DNA from: CAYWEM01 sp964457225
GTDB lineage: Bacteria > Acidobacteriota > Aminicenantia > UBA2199
Direction: 5' to 3'
Length of the DNA stretch: 64,000 bases
NCBI GenBank assembly: GCA_964457225.1
Contig: CAYWEM010000002.1
Span: 124,001-188,000 of the forward strand
A program made the position numbers and the translations under genes. The notes under the pieces were generated by a model. The model was not told the DNA's origin. It made no database searches and saw nothing but the letters and a program-made list of their open reading frames with translations. Below, one piece after another: positions 1 to 8,286 of this stretch (position 1 is the stretch's first letter; every line of letters starts with the position of its first letter).

Positions 1-570
1 GATGCCCTTGATGATGAACTGATTGACCAGCTTGACGATCGGGGCTTCCTCGACCAGTGCTTCCTGGCGGCTGACTTCAACTCCGGTGGCCAGGTTGATG
101 CTTTCTTCTATCAGTTCATCCAGGGTGAAGCCGCCCGCGTAATGTATGTCCTGGGCCGAGCTGATGTCGTTTTCAGTGGCGGCCACCACGTTGATGAAAC
201 AGCCGGTTATACGTTCCAGCTCACCGATCACTTCGACGTCGAAGATGTTCTCCAGGGCCACGGTCAGTGTGTGTCCTTCCTGGATCACCGGGATAAGCTT
301 GTGTTTCCTGGCGAAGTTTTCCGGCACCAGGTTGATGACTTCCTGTTCAACGAAAACCTTGCTCAGGTCGACATGGCTGATATTCGACTGGGCGGCCAGG
401 GTGGAGGAGAGTACTTCCTGGGAGATGAAGCCGAGCTTGATCAGTATTTCACCGAGTATTTCCCCGGTGCGCTGCTGCAGTTTGAGGGCCAGGTCCAGCT
501 GGGCCTCGGTGATTATGCCCATATCGATCAGCCTGCGCCCCAGGGGCAGAGGCTTGGCGGCTTTTTTCAT
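1..570 (-). CDS. GspE/PilB-type secretion ATPase, N-terminal part (runs off the window)
   Basis: The frame is open from an ATG at 568-570 to the left edge, so only the first 190 residues are present. It begins MKKAAKPLPLGRRLIDMGII and continues with LTEAQLDLAL-like and GEILIKLGFIS helices, then LPENFARKHKLIPV-like sequence and a short beta region. This is the layout of the MshEN (GspE N-terminal) domain of type II secretion and type IV pilus assembly ATPases. A second MshEN-like turn follows. The Walker A ATPase core is not in the window. The last visible residues (EAPIVKLVNQFIIKGI) match the linker just before the ATPase core in this family. The ribosome binding site is weak. Whether it serves a type II secretion system or a pilus cannot be told from this fragment. 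Confidence 0.8.
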   Translation of the reverse strand, partial: MKKAAKPLPLGRRLIDMGIITEAQLDLALKLQQRTGEILGEILIKLGFISQEVLSSTLAAQSNISHVDLSKVFVEQEVINLVPENFARKHKLIPVIQEGHTLTVALENIFDVEVIGELERITGCFINVVAATENDISSAQDIHYAGGFTLDELIEESINLATGVEVSRQEALVEEAPIVKLVNQFIIKGI

Positions 571-669
571 GATAAGAAGATTAGCACAAAGAAAATGCCT
601 TTGCAATTAAAAAGTGTTTTAGTATTGACCTTAATTGCCTCCAGGAAACAATTCTGTTAAATTCATTGC

Positions 670-1050
670 ATGAGGATTTTTTTGCTTGAGTGCGCCGACG
701 TCTTTTTTTTCCTCTTTCACAGCCTGCTGATCCTTTTCAACCTGTTCGGCTGGATTCCGGCCCGCACCAGGCGCCTGAACCTGTTCAGCCTGGTGCTGAC
801 AGCTTTATCCTGGTCGGTGCTGGGCATCTGGTACGGCTTCGGTTACTGCCCGCTGACCGACTGGCATTACCGGGTCAGGTGGCAGCTGGGAAAATACGTT
901 CAGCCGGATTCCTACATCGATTTCCTGCTGCAGGAGTTTTTCTCACTGCATCTTCCGGCAGGTCTGATCGATGCTTTCACGTTGGGCCTTTTTTTGCTGG
1001 CCCTTTTTGCTTCCCTGTGGAGTAACCTGAAAAAGAAAGGTCCGGGCTGA
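670..1050 (+). CDS. DUF2784-like small integral membrane protein
   Basis: A protein of 126 residues with about four hydrophobic segments and a basic C-terminus (LKKKGPG). The pattern 'H-x-L-L-I-L-F-N-L-F-G-W' near the start, and CPLTDWHYRVRWQLG followed by a hydrophobic helix, match the DUF2784 family of small membrane proteins of unknown function. It is the only plus-strand gene between two minus-strand neighbours and ends in front of a hairpin at 1082-1105. No Shine-Dalgarno is obvious. The function is unknown; the family assignment is from remembered motifs only. Confidence 0.6.
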   Translation: MRIFLLECADVFFFLFHSLLILFNLFGWIPARTRRLNLFSLVLTALSWSVLGIWYGFGYCPLTDWHYRVRWQLGKYVQPDSYIDFLLQEFFSLHLPAGLIDAFTLGLFLLALFASLWSNLKKKGPG

Positions 1051-1081
1051 TCCAGGCAAGTGACCGGGATCGAAAAACAAG

Positions 1082-1105
1082 ACGGGGCCCCGACAGGGAC
1101 CCCGT
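1082..1105. terminator. Bidirectional rho-independent terminator candidate
   Basis: The sequence forms ACGGGG-C-CCC, loop GACA, GGG-A-CCCCGT: a nine-pair GC-rich stem with one C/A mismatch. On the plus strand it is followed by TTTT; on the minus strand by CTTGTTTTT. It sits between the convergent DUF2784 gene and vWA gene, so it can end both transcripts. Confidence 0.65.
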
Positions 1106-1125
1106 TTTGCGGCAGGAGCTTTGGT

Positions 1126-3204
1126 TTAATCCTGGTTGCGCTTGAGAATCATGGCTGTTTCCACCAGGCGCAGGAATTCCAGGCGATAACCGTGAGGATC
1201 GCTGCCGATGCCGGCCCGGGCCCGGGTCAACAACGCCTCGAAGGAGGCCTGGCCACGGTATTGCGAGTTGCGCAGCAGCAGGCCGAATTCGGCCACCGCG
1301 GAGGCGAAGAGCATGTCGTTCGACAGCCCGGAAGCAGTTCCGGGTTTGTCTGTCACTGTCTCGCTGAACTCGCGTGATCTGTCTTCCCGGGGATTCTTGT
1401 AACGCACGCGGATGGTCAGCAGTTCATCGCCCTGCCTGGCGCTTTCCTTGATCCTGCTGTCCTGATACTTGAGCGTGATATCTTCTCTTTTATATTTTTC
1501 CGCGGGAATGATTTCGTAAAAAGCGGTCACCGTGTGACCTGCGCCGATTTCCCCGGCGTCCTTGCGGTCATCACGGAAATCCTCTTTTTTCAGCAGTCGG
1601 TTTTCGTAGCCGATCAGGCGGTAGGCGCCGATCAGGACCGGGTTGAACTCGACCTGGATCTTGACGTCCTTGGCTATGGTGAACAGGGTTTTACGCAGGT
1701 CGTGGCCCAACACCTTGCGGGCTTCCAGCAGTGAATCGATGTAGGCGTAATTTCCGTTCCCCTTGTCGGCCAGGATTTCCATTTTGGCATCCTTGTAATT
1801 CCCCATGCCGAAACCGAGAACAGTCAGAAAAACACCGTGTTCACGCTGTTTTTCTATCAGTTGTTCCATTTCCGAGTCACTTGAGGGCCCGATATTGAAA
1901 TCACCATCCGTGGCCAGTATGACCCGGTTGTTTCCCCCCTCGATGAAGTTTTCCCGGGCGATTTTGTAGGCCAGGGCTATACCGGCCCCGCCGGCGGTGG
2001 AGCCCCCGGCCCGCAGTTTTTCCAGGGCTTCGAGGATGGTATTTTTTTCATGGGCTTTAGTCGAGGGTAAAACCACTCCGGCCGCCCCGGCATACACCAC
2101 GATGGCCACCCGGTCTCGCGGGCTGAGATTGTGCACCAGTAATTTAAAGGACTCGATCAGCAAGGGCAGCTTGTTCGGCTGTTCCATGGAACCGGAGACA
2201 TCGATCAGGAATACCAGGTTGCTGGGGGGCAGTTCTTCGGGAGCCAGGTCTTTGCCCTGCAGGGCGATCATGACCAGCTTGTTGTCAGGGTTCCAGGGGG
2301 CCGGACCAAGTTCGGCGCGCAAAGCCAGGGGGATGTCCCCCGCAGGCCGGGGATGATCGTAGGAGAAGTAATTCACCAGTTCTTCGATCCGCACGGCATC
2401 CCGGGGCGGCAAGCGGCTCTGCATGAGAAAACGGCGCACATTGGCATAAGAGGCGGTGTCAACGTCGATCGAGAAGGTGGAAAGGGGATTGTCCAGGGCC
2501 GGCAGAAAATCGTTTTCACGGATGGCGGTGTAAGCTTCGGTATTGAAGCCGGTTCCGCCAGGCTGATCAAACTGATCCGTCCGCCGGGGGGAGGGTTGGT
2601 GATGCTCGAATTCGATCCTGGTGGCTGCAGTTGTCAAGCCTCCGACTCCACCTGTAGCCGCGCCTTCCATGCCCTGGTCTTTTTCAGCCCGTCGTCGCTC
2701 CAGTTTTCCATCAGTCTGTCCAAGCTTTTCCGGCACAGCCCGGGTTTCGATCATCAGGTCCCGGGCGTCCGGCAGGCCGGTTGTCGGCAACTCCCTTGTT
2801 TCATCGGCTGGTTGTTGTCTTTCAGGGCTTTTCAGCTCGCCGGGAGGTTTTTCCTCCGGCACAGCCTGGATCGTTCTTTCCGGCGGAGCTTCCCGTAAGG
2901 GGAAATCTTCAAGGCGGTCCTGGTTGAGCCAGACTGCCAGGGCCAGTACCCCGACCAGCAGCATGGCCGCCAGCCCCCAGAATTTCCCGGGCCGGCGCCG
3001 GCACCGCTTTTTTGCTGAAAAATCCTTCAGCAGGCGGGCCTTCAGTTCGGTTCCGAATTGCTCATCGAAAGCACTGTCAGGTTTTTCCCGGAGCAGGCTG
3101 AGGATTGTTTCTTTCATGGCTGACTCCTCACTTCGGAGTGAGGGATCGATTTCGATCAACTCCAGTATTATTCGGGCGATTTTTTCTTCCAGTTTTGTTT
3201 CCAT
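1126..3204 (-). CDS. YfbK-family von Willebrand factor A protein with membrane anchor
   Basis: This 692-residue protein has a cytoplasmic N-terminus of about 70 residues, one membrane segment at about 75-93, a long low-complexity linker rich in Pro, Glu and Arg (about 95-215), and then the YfbK-type region. The motif DNPLSTFSIDVDTASYANVRR precedes the vWA domain. The MIDAS motif FLIDVSGSM lies near residue 330, with the ATDGDFN strand further on, and a YfbK-type C-terminal domain ends the protein. The family is widespread in diderms with poorly known roles. The gene starts 18 bp after the ECF sigma factor gene and is probably cotranscribed. The N-terminal part before the membrane segment is placed like an anti-sigma domain, but shows no zinc-binding HxxxCxxC motif. 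An anti-sigma role is inference. Confidence 0.8.
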   Translation of the reverse strand: METKLEEKIARIILELIEIDPSLRSEESAMKETILSLLREKPDSAFDEQFGTELKARLLKDFSAKKRCRRRPGKFWGLAAMLLVGVLALAVWLNQDRLEDFPLREAPPERTIQAVPEEKPPGELKSPERQQPADETRELPTTGLPDARDLMIETRAVPEKLGQTDGKLERRRAEKDQGMEGAATGGVGGLTTAATRIEFEHHQPSPRRTDQFDQPGGTGFNTEAYTAIRENDFLPALDNPLSTFSIDVDTASYANVRRFLMQSRLPPRDAVRIEELVNYFSYDHPRPAGDIPLALRAELGPAPWNPDNKLVMIALQGKDLAPEELPPSNLVFLIDVSGSMEQPNKLPLLIESFKLLVHNLSPRDRVAIVVYAGAAGVVLPSTKAHEKNTILEALEKLRAGGSTAGGAGIALAYKIARENFIEGGNNRVILATDGDFNIGPSSDSEMEQLIEKQREHGVFLTVLGFGMGNYKDAKMEILADKGNGNYAYIDSLLEARKVLGHDLRKTLFTIAKDVKIQVEFNPVLIGAYRLIGYENRLLKKEDFRDDRKDAGEIGAGHTVTAFYEIIPAEKYKREDITLKYQDSRIKESARQGDELLTIRVRYKNPREDRSREFSETVTDKPGTASGLSNDMLFASAVAEFGLLLRNSQYRGQASFEALLTRARAGIGSDPHGYRLEFLRLVETAMILKRNQD

Positions 3205-3222
3205 TTTTTTCCTCCATGGGAC

Positions 3223-3813
3223 TTAGCTTTTTAAGACCAGCAGAAGCAGGAGAAGAGCCGGCATTTCTCTCCTGATCTGCTTTAATAAACGGTGAAAAGC
3301 CATTTTGCAGGCCCCGGTTGAAGTACCCTGCAGGGCGGCGATTTCGGAAAAAGACAGGTCATGCCAGATGCGCAGGATCAGCATTTCGCGCTTGACCGGG
3401 TCCAGGACGTGCAGGTAGCCATGCAGGGCGGCGTAACGTTCCCGGTTGATTGCATCGATTTCCAGGTCGGTTTCAGCGGGCAGATCCCAGACGTCCGCCA
3501 GGTCCGATTGGCCGGGCCGCCTGGCCCGGAAATGATCGATCACGCTGTTGCGGGCGATGGCAAACAACCAGGCCGGGAACGAACCTGCCTCTGTATCGAG
3601 TTTGTCAAGGTTGGCCAGGGCCTTGAGGAAAACCGTCTGGGTGAGATCCTGTGCTGTTTCACGATGGAATGTCTTGTGGTAGATGAAATCGTATACCGGG
3701 CGCAGGTAAAGATCGTAGAGCATGGAGAAAGAAGCTTTGTCACCAGCCTGGGCCCTGCGTGCCAGGAGGTTCCGGTAAAAAAGATCCTCGCTTGAACCGT
3801 TTGTCATTTTCAC
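3223..3813 (-). CDS. ECF-type RNA polymerase sigma factor
   Basis: 196 residues. Region 2 is clear (FSMLYDLYLRPVYDFIYHKT, then DLTQTVFLKALANL and WLFAIARNSVIDHFRARR), as is region 4 (LDPVKREMLILRIWHDLSFSEIAALQGTSTGACKMAFHRLLKQIR). There is no sigma region 1 or 3, as expected for the ECF group. The protein ends with an unusual hydrophobic tail, MPALLLLLLVLKS. Its gene lies directly upstream of the membrane vWA gene, so the pair probably forms a sigma/regulator unit. The target regulon cannot be read from the window. Confidence 0.88.
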   Translation of the reverse strand: MKMTNGSSEDLFYRNLLARRAQAGDKASFSMLYDLYLRPVYDFIYHKTFHRETAQDLTQTVFLKALANLDKLDTEAGSFPAWLFAIARNSVIDHFRARRPGQSDLADVWDLPAETDLEIDAINRERYAALHGYLHVLDPVKREMLILRIWHDLSFSEIAALQGTSTGACKMAFHRLLKQIRREMPALLLLLLVLKS

Positions 3814-3973
3814 TCTCCACAGGGTATAACGAAGCGGCGGCCCAAAGGTAACACGTTTGTTGTATTCATTCCAGCCGACTGCCGGAAGAACCGGTTAAAA
3901 AAAGAATCTGGATGTCGACAATCAGATGAAACAGTTGTAATCCAGGCTGGCCTGCCGGGGGCGGAGCCGGGTT

Positions 3974-4462
3974 TCAGGCTTTGTAGACTGTTCCCAGCGG
4001 AGTGGTGACCTGCTCGATGTAAAAGCGTTTTTCCCCGGCCGGAACAACAACAGTCACGGTTTCTCCGACAGTCCGGTCCCGCAGGGCCCGGCCCACCGGA
4101 GATATGATCGAGACACTTCCCGGCGGCGGGTCGGTTTCATTGGGCTGAATGACGGTAATCTCGGTCCTGGTGTCCGAGTTCAGCTCATGCACCAGCACCC
4201 GCGAGCCGAAACCTATGTTCGGGGAGTCGTCCAGGTCAGCGGCCAGACTGCTGAGTTGACCCAGCTGGTTGTTCAGTTGGCCGATCCGGGCCTGGACATA
4301 AGCCTGGCGCTCCAGGGCTGAGTGGTATTCCGAGTTTTCCCTCAGGTCACCGTGGCTGCGCGCTTCTTCGATCTGCCTGGGCAGTTTGACTTCAAATTCT
4401 TCGCGCAGGTCCTTGATCTCCTGCTGGAGCTTTTTTTTCTTTTCTTCAATGTCAAGTTTCAT
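3974..4462 (-). CDS. greA: Transcript cleavage factor, GreA/GreB family
   Basis: The protein has the two GreA domains. The N-terminal coiled coil carries EARSHGDLRENSEYHSALERQ, which includes the conserved acidic tip (D and E of GDLRENSEY) that enters the RNA polymerase secondary channel. The C-terminal FKBP-like domain ends with SPVGRALRDRTVGETVTVVVP. It rescues backtracked polymerase by stimulating transcript cleavage. The ATG at 4460-4462 is preferred because GGAAGTGAT lies just upstream; an in-frame ATG eight codons earlier has no such site. With this start the length is 162 residues, near the usual 158. It is a single gene, divergent from the M24 peptidase. Confidence 0.88.
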   Translation of the reverse strand: MKLDIEEKKKKLQQEIKDLREEFEVKLPRQIEEARSHGDLRENSEYHSALERQAYVQARIGQLNNQLGQLSSLAADLDDSPNIGFGSRVLVHELNSDTRTEITVIQPNETDPPPGSVSIISPVGRALRDRTVGETVTVVVPAGEKRFYIEQVTTPLGTVYKA

Positions 4463-4668
4463 ACGATCACTTCCGACTATCAACATGTATTGTTTTTAAT
4501 ACTATGAAAAAAGTAACCTAAAAAGCAAGATATTTCAAGCGCTGTTTCGACACCCGGCCGGTTTTTATGCATCCGGAATGAATCTGTAAAAACGATTCGG
4601 CAAAACCTGATGAACAGAAAAGTCAGTTGTGTTATGCTCTGACCTCAAAACAAATGGAGGATTCATCC

Positions 4669-5940
4669 ATGCCTCTTTCCCGAAGAAGTTTCATGCAAAC
4701 CGGCCTGCTTTCCCTGGCTTCCCTGAAACTGGCCGGACAGAACGCGTCTCTGGTTGACGGTGATGTTCAGCAGGGCGGGTTGACCGACCTGACGGTCGGA
4801 GTGCAGCCTTTGACTCCGGACGATTTTTCCCGCCGGCGGGAAAAGGCCGCCCGCCTGATGACCGAACTGGGTCTGGACAGCCTGTTCATCGGGGGTGGCA
4901 GTAACCTGGTTTACTTCACCAATGTAAGCTGGTGGCTGAGCGAACGGGTTTTCGGGGTATTGTTGAGCCGCAGGCATAACCCGGTCTGGGTCTGCCCGGC
5001 CTTTGAGGCCCCCCGGGCGGGAGAATTGGTCCCGGCGGGACAGCAGGTGCGAAGCTGGGAGGAACATGAAAATCCCTTCCTGCTGATTGGAGATATCCTC
5101 AAGGACTGGGGCGCCGCAGCCGGCCGGCTGGGTTTGGCTCCCGACCTGCGCGCCTTCGAGGTGATGGGCCTGGGCAAAAACCTCTTCGGCCTGGAAATAG
5201 CAGACGGTGCTCAGGTGACCGAAGGCTGTCGGGCGGTCAAGGATGAGAAGGAAATCGCTTTCATGGACCTGGCCAATCGAATTACGAAACTGGCATACCG
5301 GGAAGGATTCAAGTCAATGCGGCCCGGCATGACCACGGCCGAGCTGGCTGCGATCATAGCCGAAGCCACCCGGAAACTTGGTTCCCGGGGCGGCGGCGGA
5401 CCCCAGTTCGGTCCGCTCAGCGCTTTCCCTCATGGTTCCCGGGCCAGGCGTGACTTGCAGGAAAACGACATCGTCCTGGTTGACGGCGGCTGCAGTGTCG
5501 AGGGGTATCGATCCGATGTCACCAGGACCGTTGTCTTCGGCAAGGCCGGCGACCGCCAGCGCCGGGTCTGGGACCTGGTGCGCCGGGCCCAGGCCGAGGT
5601 CCTGAAAAAAGTAAGGCCGGGAGTCACCTGTGCCGAACTGGACCGGACGGCACGCCGGGTGATTGAAGAGGGCGGTTTCGGGCCGGGTTACAAGTACTTC
5701 GCTCATCGCCTGGGGCATGGCATAGGTCTGGACGGCCATGAATATCCCTACCTGGTGGCCGGCAACGACCTGCCGCTTAAACCGGGCATGACCTTCAGCA
5801 ACGAGCCGGGAATTTACCTTTACGGTGAATTCGGGGTCCGCATCGAGGATTGCTTCGTGGTCACCGAGGCCGGCGGCCGGCACCTGGGCGGCCTGGAGTC
5901 GACCGCCATCGACCAGCCTTTCGGACCCGGTTCGGAATGA
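4669..5940 (+). CDS. Tat-exported M24 family (Xaa-Pro type) peptidase
   Basis: 423 residues. The N-terminus MPLSRRSFMQTGLLSLASLK is a good twin-arginine signal (SRRSFM followed by a hydrophobic stretch), suggesting folded export to the periplasm. An N-terminal creatinase-like domain is followed by a pita-bread metallopeptidase fold. All five metal ligands are visible: D in VLVDGGCS and D in YRSDVTRT (about 270 and 281), H in HRLGHGIGLDGHE (about 352), E in NEPGIY (about 378) and E in VRIED (about 392). The ATG at 4669 is chosen because GGAGG lies eight bases upstream. Members cleave Xaa-Pro dipeptides or the N-terminal residue of proline peptides. A cytoplasmic relative is encoded at 51029-52225. 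Confidence 0.86.
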   Translation: MPLSRRSFMQTGLLSLASLKLAGQNASLVDGDVQQGGLTDLTVGVQPLTPDDFSRRREKAARLMTELGLDSLFIGGGSNLVYFTNVSWWLSERVFGVLLSRRHNPVWVCPAFEAPRAGELVPAGQQVRSWEEHENPFLLIGDILKDWGAAAGRLGLAPDLRAFEVMGLGKNLFGLEIADGAQVTEGCRAVKDEKEIAFMDLANRITKLAYREGFKSMRPGMTTAELAAIIAEATRKLGSRGGGGPQFGPLSAFPHGSRARRDLQENDIVLVDGGCSVEGYRSDVTRTVVFGKAGDRQRRVWDLVRRAQAEVLKKVRPGVTCAELDRTARRVIEEGGFGPGYKYFAHRLGHGIGLDGHEYPYLVAGNDLPLKPGMTFSNEPGIYLYGEFGVRIEDCFVVTEAGGRHLGGLESTAIDQPFGPGSE

Positions 5941-5984
5941 GCCGCTCCCCGGCGCTTTTCTGATCCTGTCTGTCAGGTCCAGGT

Positions 5985-6013
5985 TTGCCTCGAATGCCGG
6001 CAATCTCTATAAT
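5985..6013 (+). promoter_or_regulatory. Sigma-70 promoter candidate for the MscS gene
   Basis: TTGCCT at 5985-5990 and a perfect TATAAT at 6008-6013 are separated by 17 bases. The start codon of the channel gene at 6045 is about 25 bases downstream of the expected transcription start. Confidence 0.6.
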
Positions 6014-6044
6014 AAAAAAACAGACCAAATAAAGGAGATTGCTG

Positions 6045-7283
6045 ATGGTTGTTTTCGCATGGTTGTTGCCTGAAAGATTGCTGGGATTCCTGCAGGCGAA
6101 TCCGGGATCGGCCCTGCTTTTCAATGCCGGGGCTGCGCTGGTTTTAGCCCTGTTTGCCTGGTACCTGGCCCGGACGGCCATCAAGCTGGTGCTGGGATTC
6201 ACCGTGAAAAGAACCAAGACCGTCTGGGACGATATCATGTACCGCAACAAGGTGTTTTTACGGGCGGCCAATGCCGTACCGCTGATGGTTTTTCACTGGC
6301 TGGCTCCCTATTTCACTGAATTCGAGGAAATACTGAAAAGACTTACCCTGGCCCTGCTCATCATGGTCGTGCTGGGAGTTTTCCGCGCCATGTGCAAGTC
6401 CGGGCTGGAAATATACGATGGATACGAGGTTTCGCGGGAAAAGCCGCTCAAGGGAGTGGTCCAGATAGTGATCATCCTGGCTTACATCGTCGGTGCGGTG
6501 GTGATCGTTTCCATCCTGCTGGACAAGTCACCGGCCCTGCTGCTCAGCGGGCTGGGCGCCATGACCGCCATCCTGATGCTGATCTTTCGGGACACTATCC
6601 TCGGTTTCGTGGCCGGCATCCAGATCATCTCCAACAACTCCATCCGCAAGGGTGACTGGATAGTCATGTCCAAGTACGAAGCCGATGGAGACGTGATCGA
6701 CATCGCCCTGCACGCGGTCAAGGTGCAGAACTGGGACAAGACCATAGTCAGCATCCCCACGCACAAGTTTCTCGAGGAAAGCTTCACCAACTGGCGCGGC
6801 ATGGTTGAAGCGGGGGGAAGAAGAATCTGCCGCAACATCAACATTGACGTTTCCAGCATACATTACCTGTCCAACCAGGAAATCGACGAACTGCGCAAGA
6901 TCCAGCTGATAACCGAGTATCTCGACTGGCGCAGGGCCGAGGTCAGGGAATGGAATAACAGCAGGAAAGCCGACATGACCATGCCGGTGAACGGGCGCTG
7001 GCTGACCAACATCGGCACTTTCCGGGAATACACCAGGAGATACCTGCTGCAGCACGAGGAACTGAGAAGCGACATGCTGATGCTGGTGCGCCAGATGCCG
7101 CCGACTCCCAGCGGTCTGCCCCTTCAGGTCTACGTTTTCACTAAGACAACGGCCTGGGTGGAATACGAGCGGGTGCAATCGGATATCTTTGATCACCTGT
7201 TGGCCGCGATCGGCTATTTCGGTCTGCGGGTTTTTCAGAATCCAGGCGGACACGATCTCAAGGGTTTGTCAGAGAAGAATTGA
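6045..7283 (+). CDS. MscS-family mechanosensitive channel, YbdG-like
   Basis: About 412 residues with N-terminal transmembrane helices followed by the MscS core. The pore-lining and beta-domain signature is RDTILGFVAGIQIISNN-SIRKGDWI, followed by VIDIALHAVKVQNWDKTIVSIPTHKF. A long insertion (about 290-345) with YLDWRRAEVREWN and NGRWLTNIGTFREY resembles E. coli YbdG/MscM-type channels rather than the short MscS. It would release solutes on osmotic downshock. AGGAG lies seven bases before the ATG at 6045, which decides the start over upstream TTG codons. It ends convergently with the AMMECR1 gene. Confidence 0.85.
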   Translation: MVVFAWLLPERLLGFLQANPGSALLFNAGAALVLALFAWYLARTAIKLVLGFTVKRTKTVWDDIMYRNKVFLRAANAVPLMVFHWLAPYFTEFEEILKRLTLALLIMVVLGVFRAMCKSGLEIYDGYEVSREKPLKGVVQIVIILAYIVGAVVIVSILLDKSPALLLSGLGAMTAILMLIFRDTILGFVAGIQIISNNSIRKGDWIVMSKYEADGDVIDIALHAVKVQNWDKTIVSIPTHKFLEESFTNWRGMVEAGGRRICRNINIDVSSIHYLSNQEIDELRKIQLITEYLDWRRAEVREWNNSRKADMTMPVNGRWLTNIGTFREYTRRYLLQHEELRSDMLMLVRQMPPTPSGLPLQVYVFTKTTAWVEYERVQSDIFDHLLAAIGYFGLRVFQNPGGHDLKGLSEKN

Positions 7284-7314
7284 CGAGATCTGACTTTTTT
7301 CTGGAACAGGTTGA

Positions 7315-7872
7315 CTAGTCGGGCTGTTCTGATTCGGAAATGATTTCGGCCTGGAAAGTTTCGATGGTGATTCCGGGTCCGCGCCAGTCGTCGGCGGCCA
7401 GCCCGGCCTTGAGACAACAGTGGCTGAGCAGTTCTTCGCGGTTCCAGCCCTGTTCCGGGGCCACCTGGGGCAGCAGCAGGCCGCAACGTCCGCCTTTGCC
7501 GACGATCACCCCGTCCCGGCCGACCTGTACTTGAGCCGGGTCATCCACGGCCTGGGGCCTGGTCAGCAAAGATATTTCGATTTCAACCCGGTCCAGTTCA
7601 TCAGCCTGCAAAGGCGGAAAACGCGGATCCTCGAAGGCCGCGGCCAGGGCCATTTCCACCAGGGCCTGGTTGAGCGGTTTCAGGGGCAGGGGATAGCCGA
7701 TACAGCCGCGCAGGCGGCCGTTTTTTTTCAGGGTGACGAAGAGGCCGCGTTTCTCGAGCAATACTGAATCATGGGGCTGAAAGTCAAGCCGGCGGCCGTT
7801 TTGCAGGAAAACTGCCATGCTTTTTCGGGCCGCGGCCAGCAGTGTTTTTTTTTGTTCCGCGTTTAATGTCAC
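7315..7872 (-). CDS. AMMECR1 domain protein (AmmeMemoRadiSam protein A type)
   Basis: 185 residues spanning one AMMECR1 domain. Diagnostic stretches are GLFVTLKKNGRLRGCIGYP (with the family RGCIG motif), AAFEDPRFPPL, VEIEISLLTRP and the RCGLLLPQVAPEQGWNREELLSHCC block. The family is conserved from bacteria to man. In prokaryotes it often sits with Memo and radical-SAM partners (the AmmeMemoRadiSam system), but neither partner is seen here. Its gene overlaps the upstream JAB-like gene by 4 bp, so the two are translationally coupled. The biochemical role is not established. Confidence 0.85.
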   Translation of the reverse strand: MTLNAEQKKTLLAAARKSMAVFLQNGRRLDFQPHDSVLLEKRGLFVTLKKNGRLRGCIGYPLPLKPLNQALVEMALAAAFEDPRFPPLQADELDRVEIEISLLTRPQAVDDPAQVQVGRDGVIVGKGGRCGLLLPQVAPEQGWNREELLSHCCLKAGLAADDWRGPGITIETFQAEIISESEQPD

Positions 7873-8246
7873 CAGTAGCCGTCCTTACCGGGAATTTCAA
7901 TTTCCAGCGGTGTTTTCTGCCGGCTGCGGCCGCTGATTTCCGGGCTGTAGGCGGATACTTGTTTTTTGCCGATCACCAGGACCAGTTCTCCGGCCAGGCA
8001 GGAGGATTGGAAAGGCCGGCGATTGCAGAAAAAAACGCCGCCGAGGCATTCGGGATCAGTGTTCAACAGCTCTGGGTACAACTGCTCCAACTCGGCCCCG
8101 CTTTCTATCTGCAGGGGCAGCAGCCAATCCAGCAGGAAGTGACGGCCGATGCTGAAACCGCTCAGCAGGCCGCAGCCGCGGTAGGCGGAGCTCCGCAGCA
8201 GCTGCAGCTGCCTGGCGGCCCGGCTGGAAAAAAGCAGCTTGAACAT
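7869..8246 (-). CDS. Small protein resembling a degenerate JAB/MPN domain
   Basis: 125 residues, not confidently recognised. The order of elements recalls a JAB/Mov34 (MPN) metalloprotease fold: a first helix (RAARQLQLLRSSAYRGCGLLSG), a strand (HFLLDWLLPLQI), and LGGVFFCNRRPFQSSCLAGELVLVIGKKQV, where active members have a H-x-H motif followed by a S-x7-D pattern. The histidines are missing (FFCNRR in their place), so if the resemblance is real the protein is catalytically dead. It is upstream of, and overlaps, the AMMECR1 gene by 4 bp. The C-terminus (GRSRQKTPLEIEI) looks disordered. Confidence 0.5.
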   Translation of the reverse strand: MFKLLFSSRAARQLQLLRSSAYRGCGLLSGFSIGRHFLLDWLLPLQIESGAELEQLYPELLNTDPECLGGVFFCNRRPFQSSCLAGELVLVIGKKQVSAYSPEISGRSRQKTPLEIEIPGKDGYW

Positions 8247-8286
8247 GACTGTTTCTTAGCACAGAAATCAACTGATTGCAAAACGG

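Noticed and set aside
142..660. Plus-strand open frame at the left end
   Set aside because: It lies opposite the secretion ATPase N-terminus, whose MshEN motifs are clear; the plus-strand product has no family features.
2353..2898. Long open frame on the plus strand opposite the vWA gene
   Set aside because: It is antisense to a well-supported gene with conserved motifs, has no ribosome site, and its composition reflects the codon pattern of the real gene.
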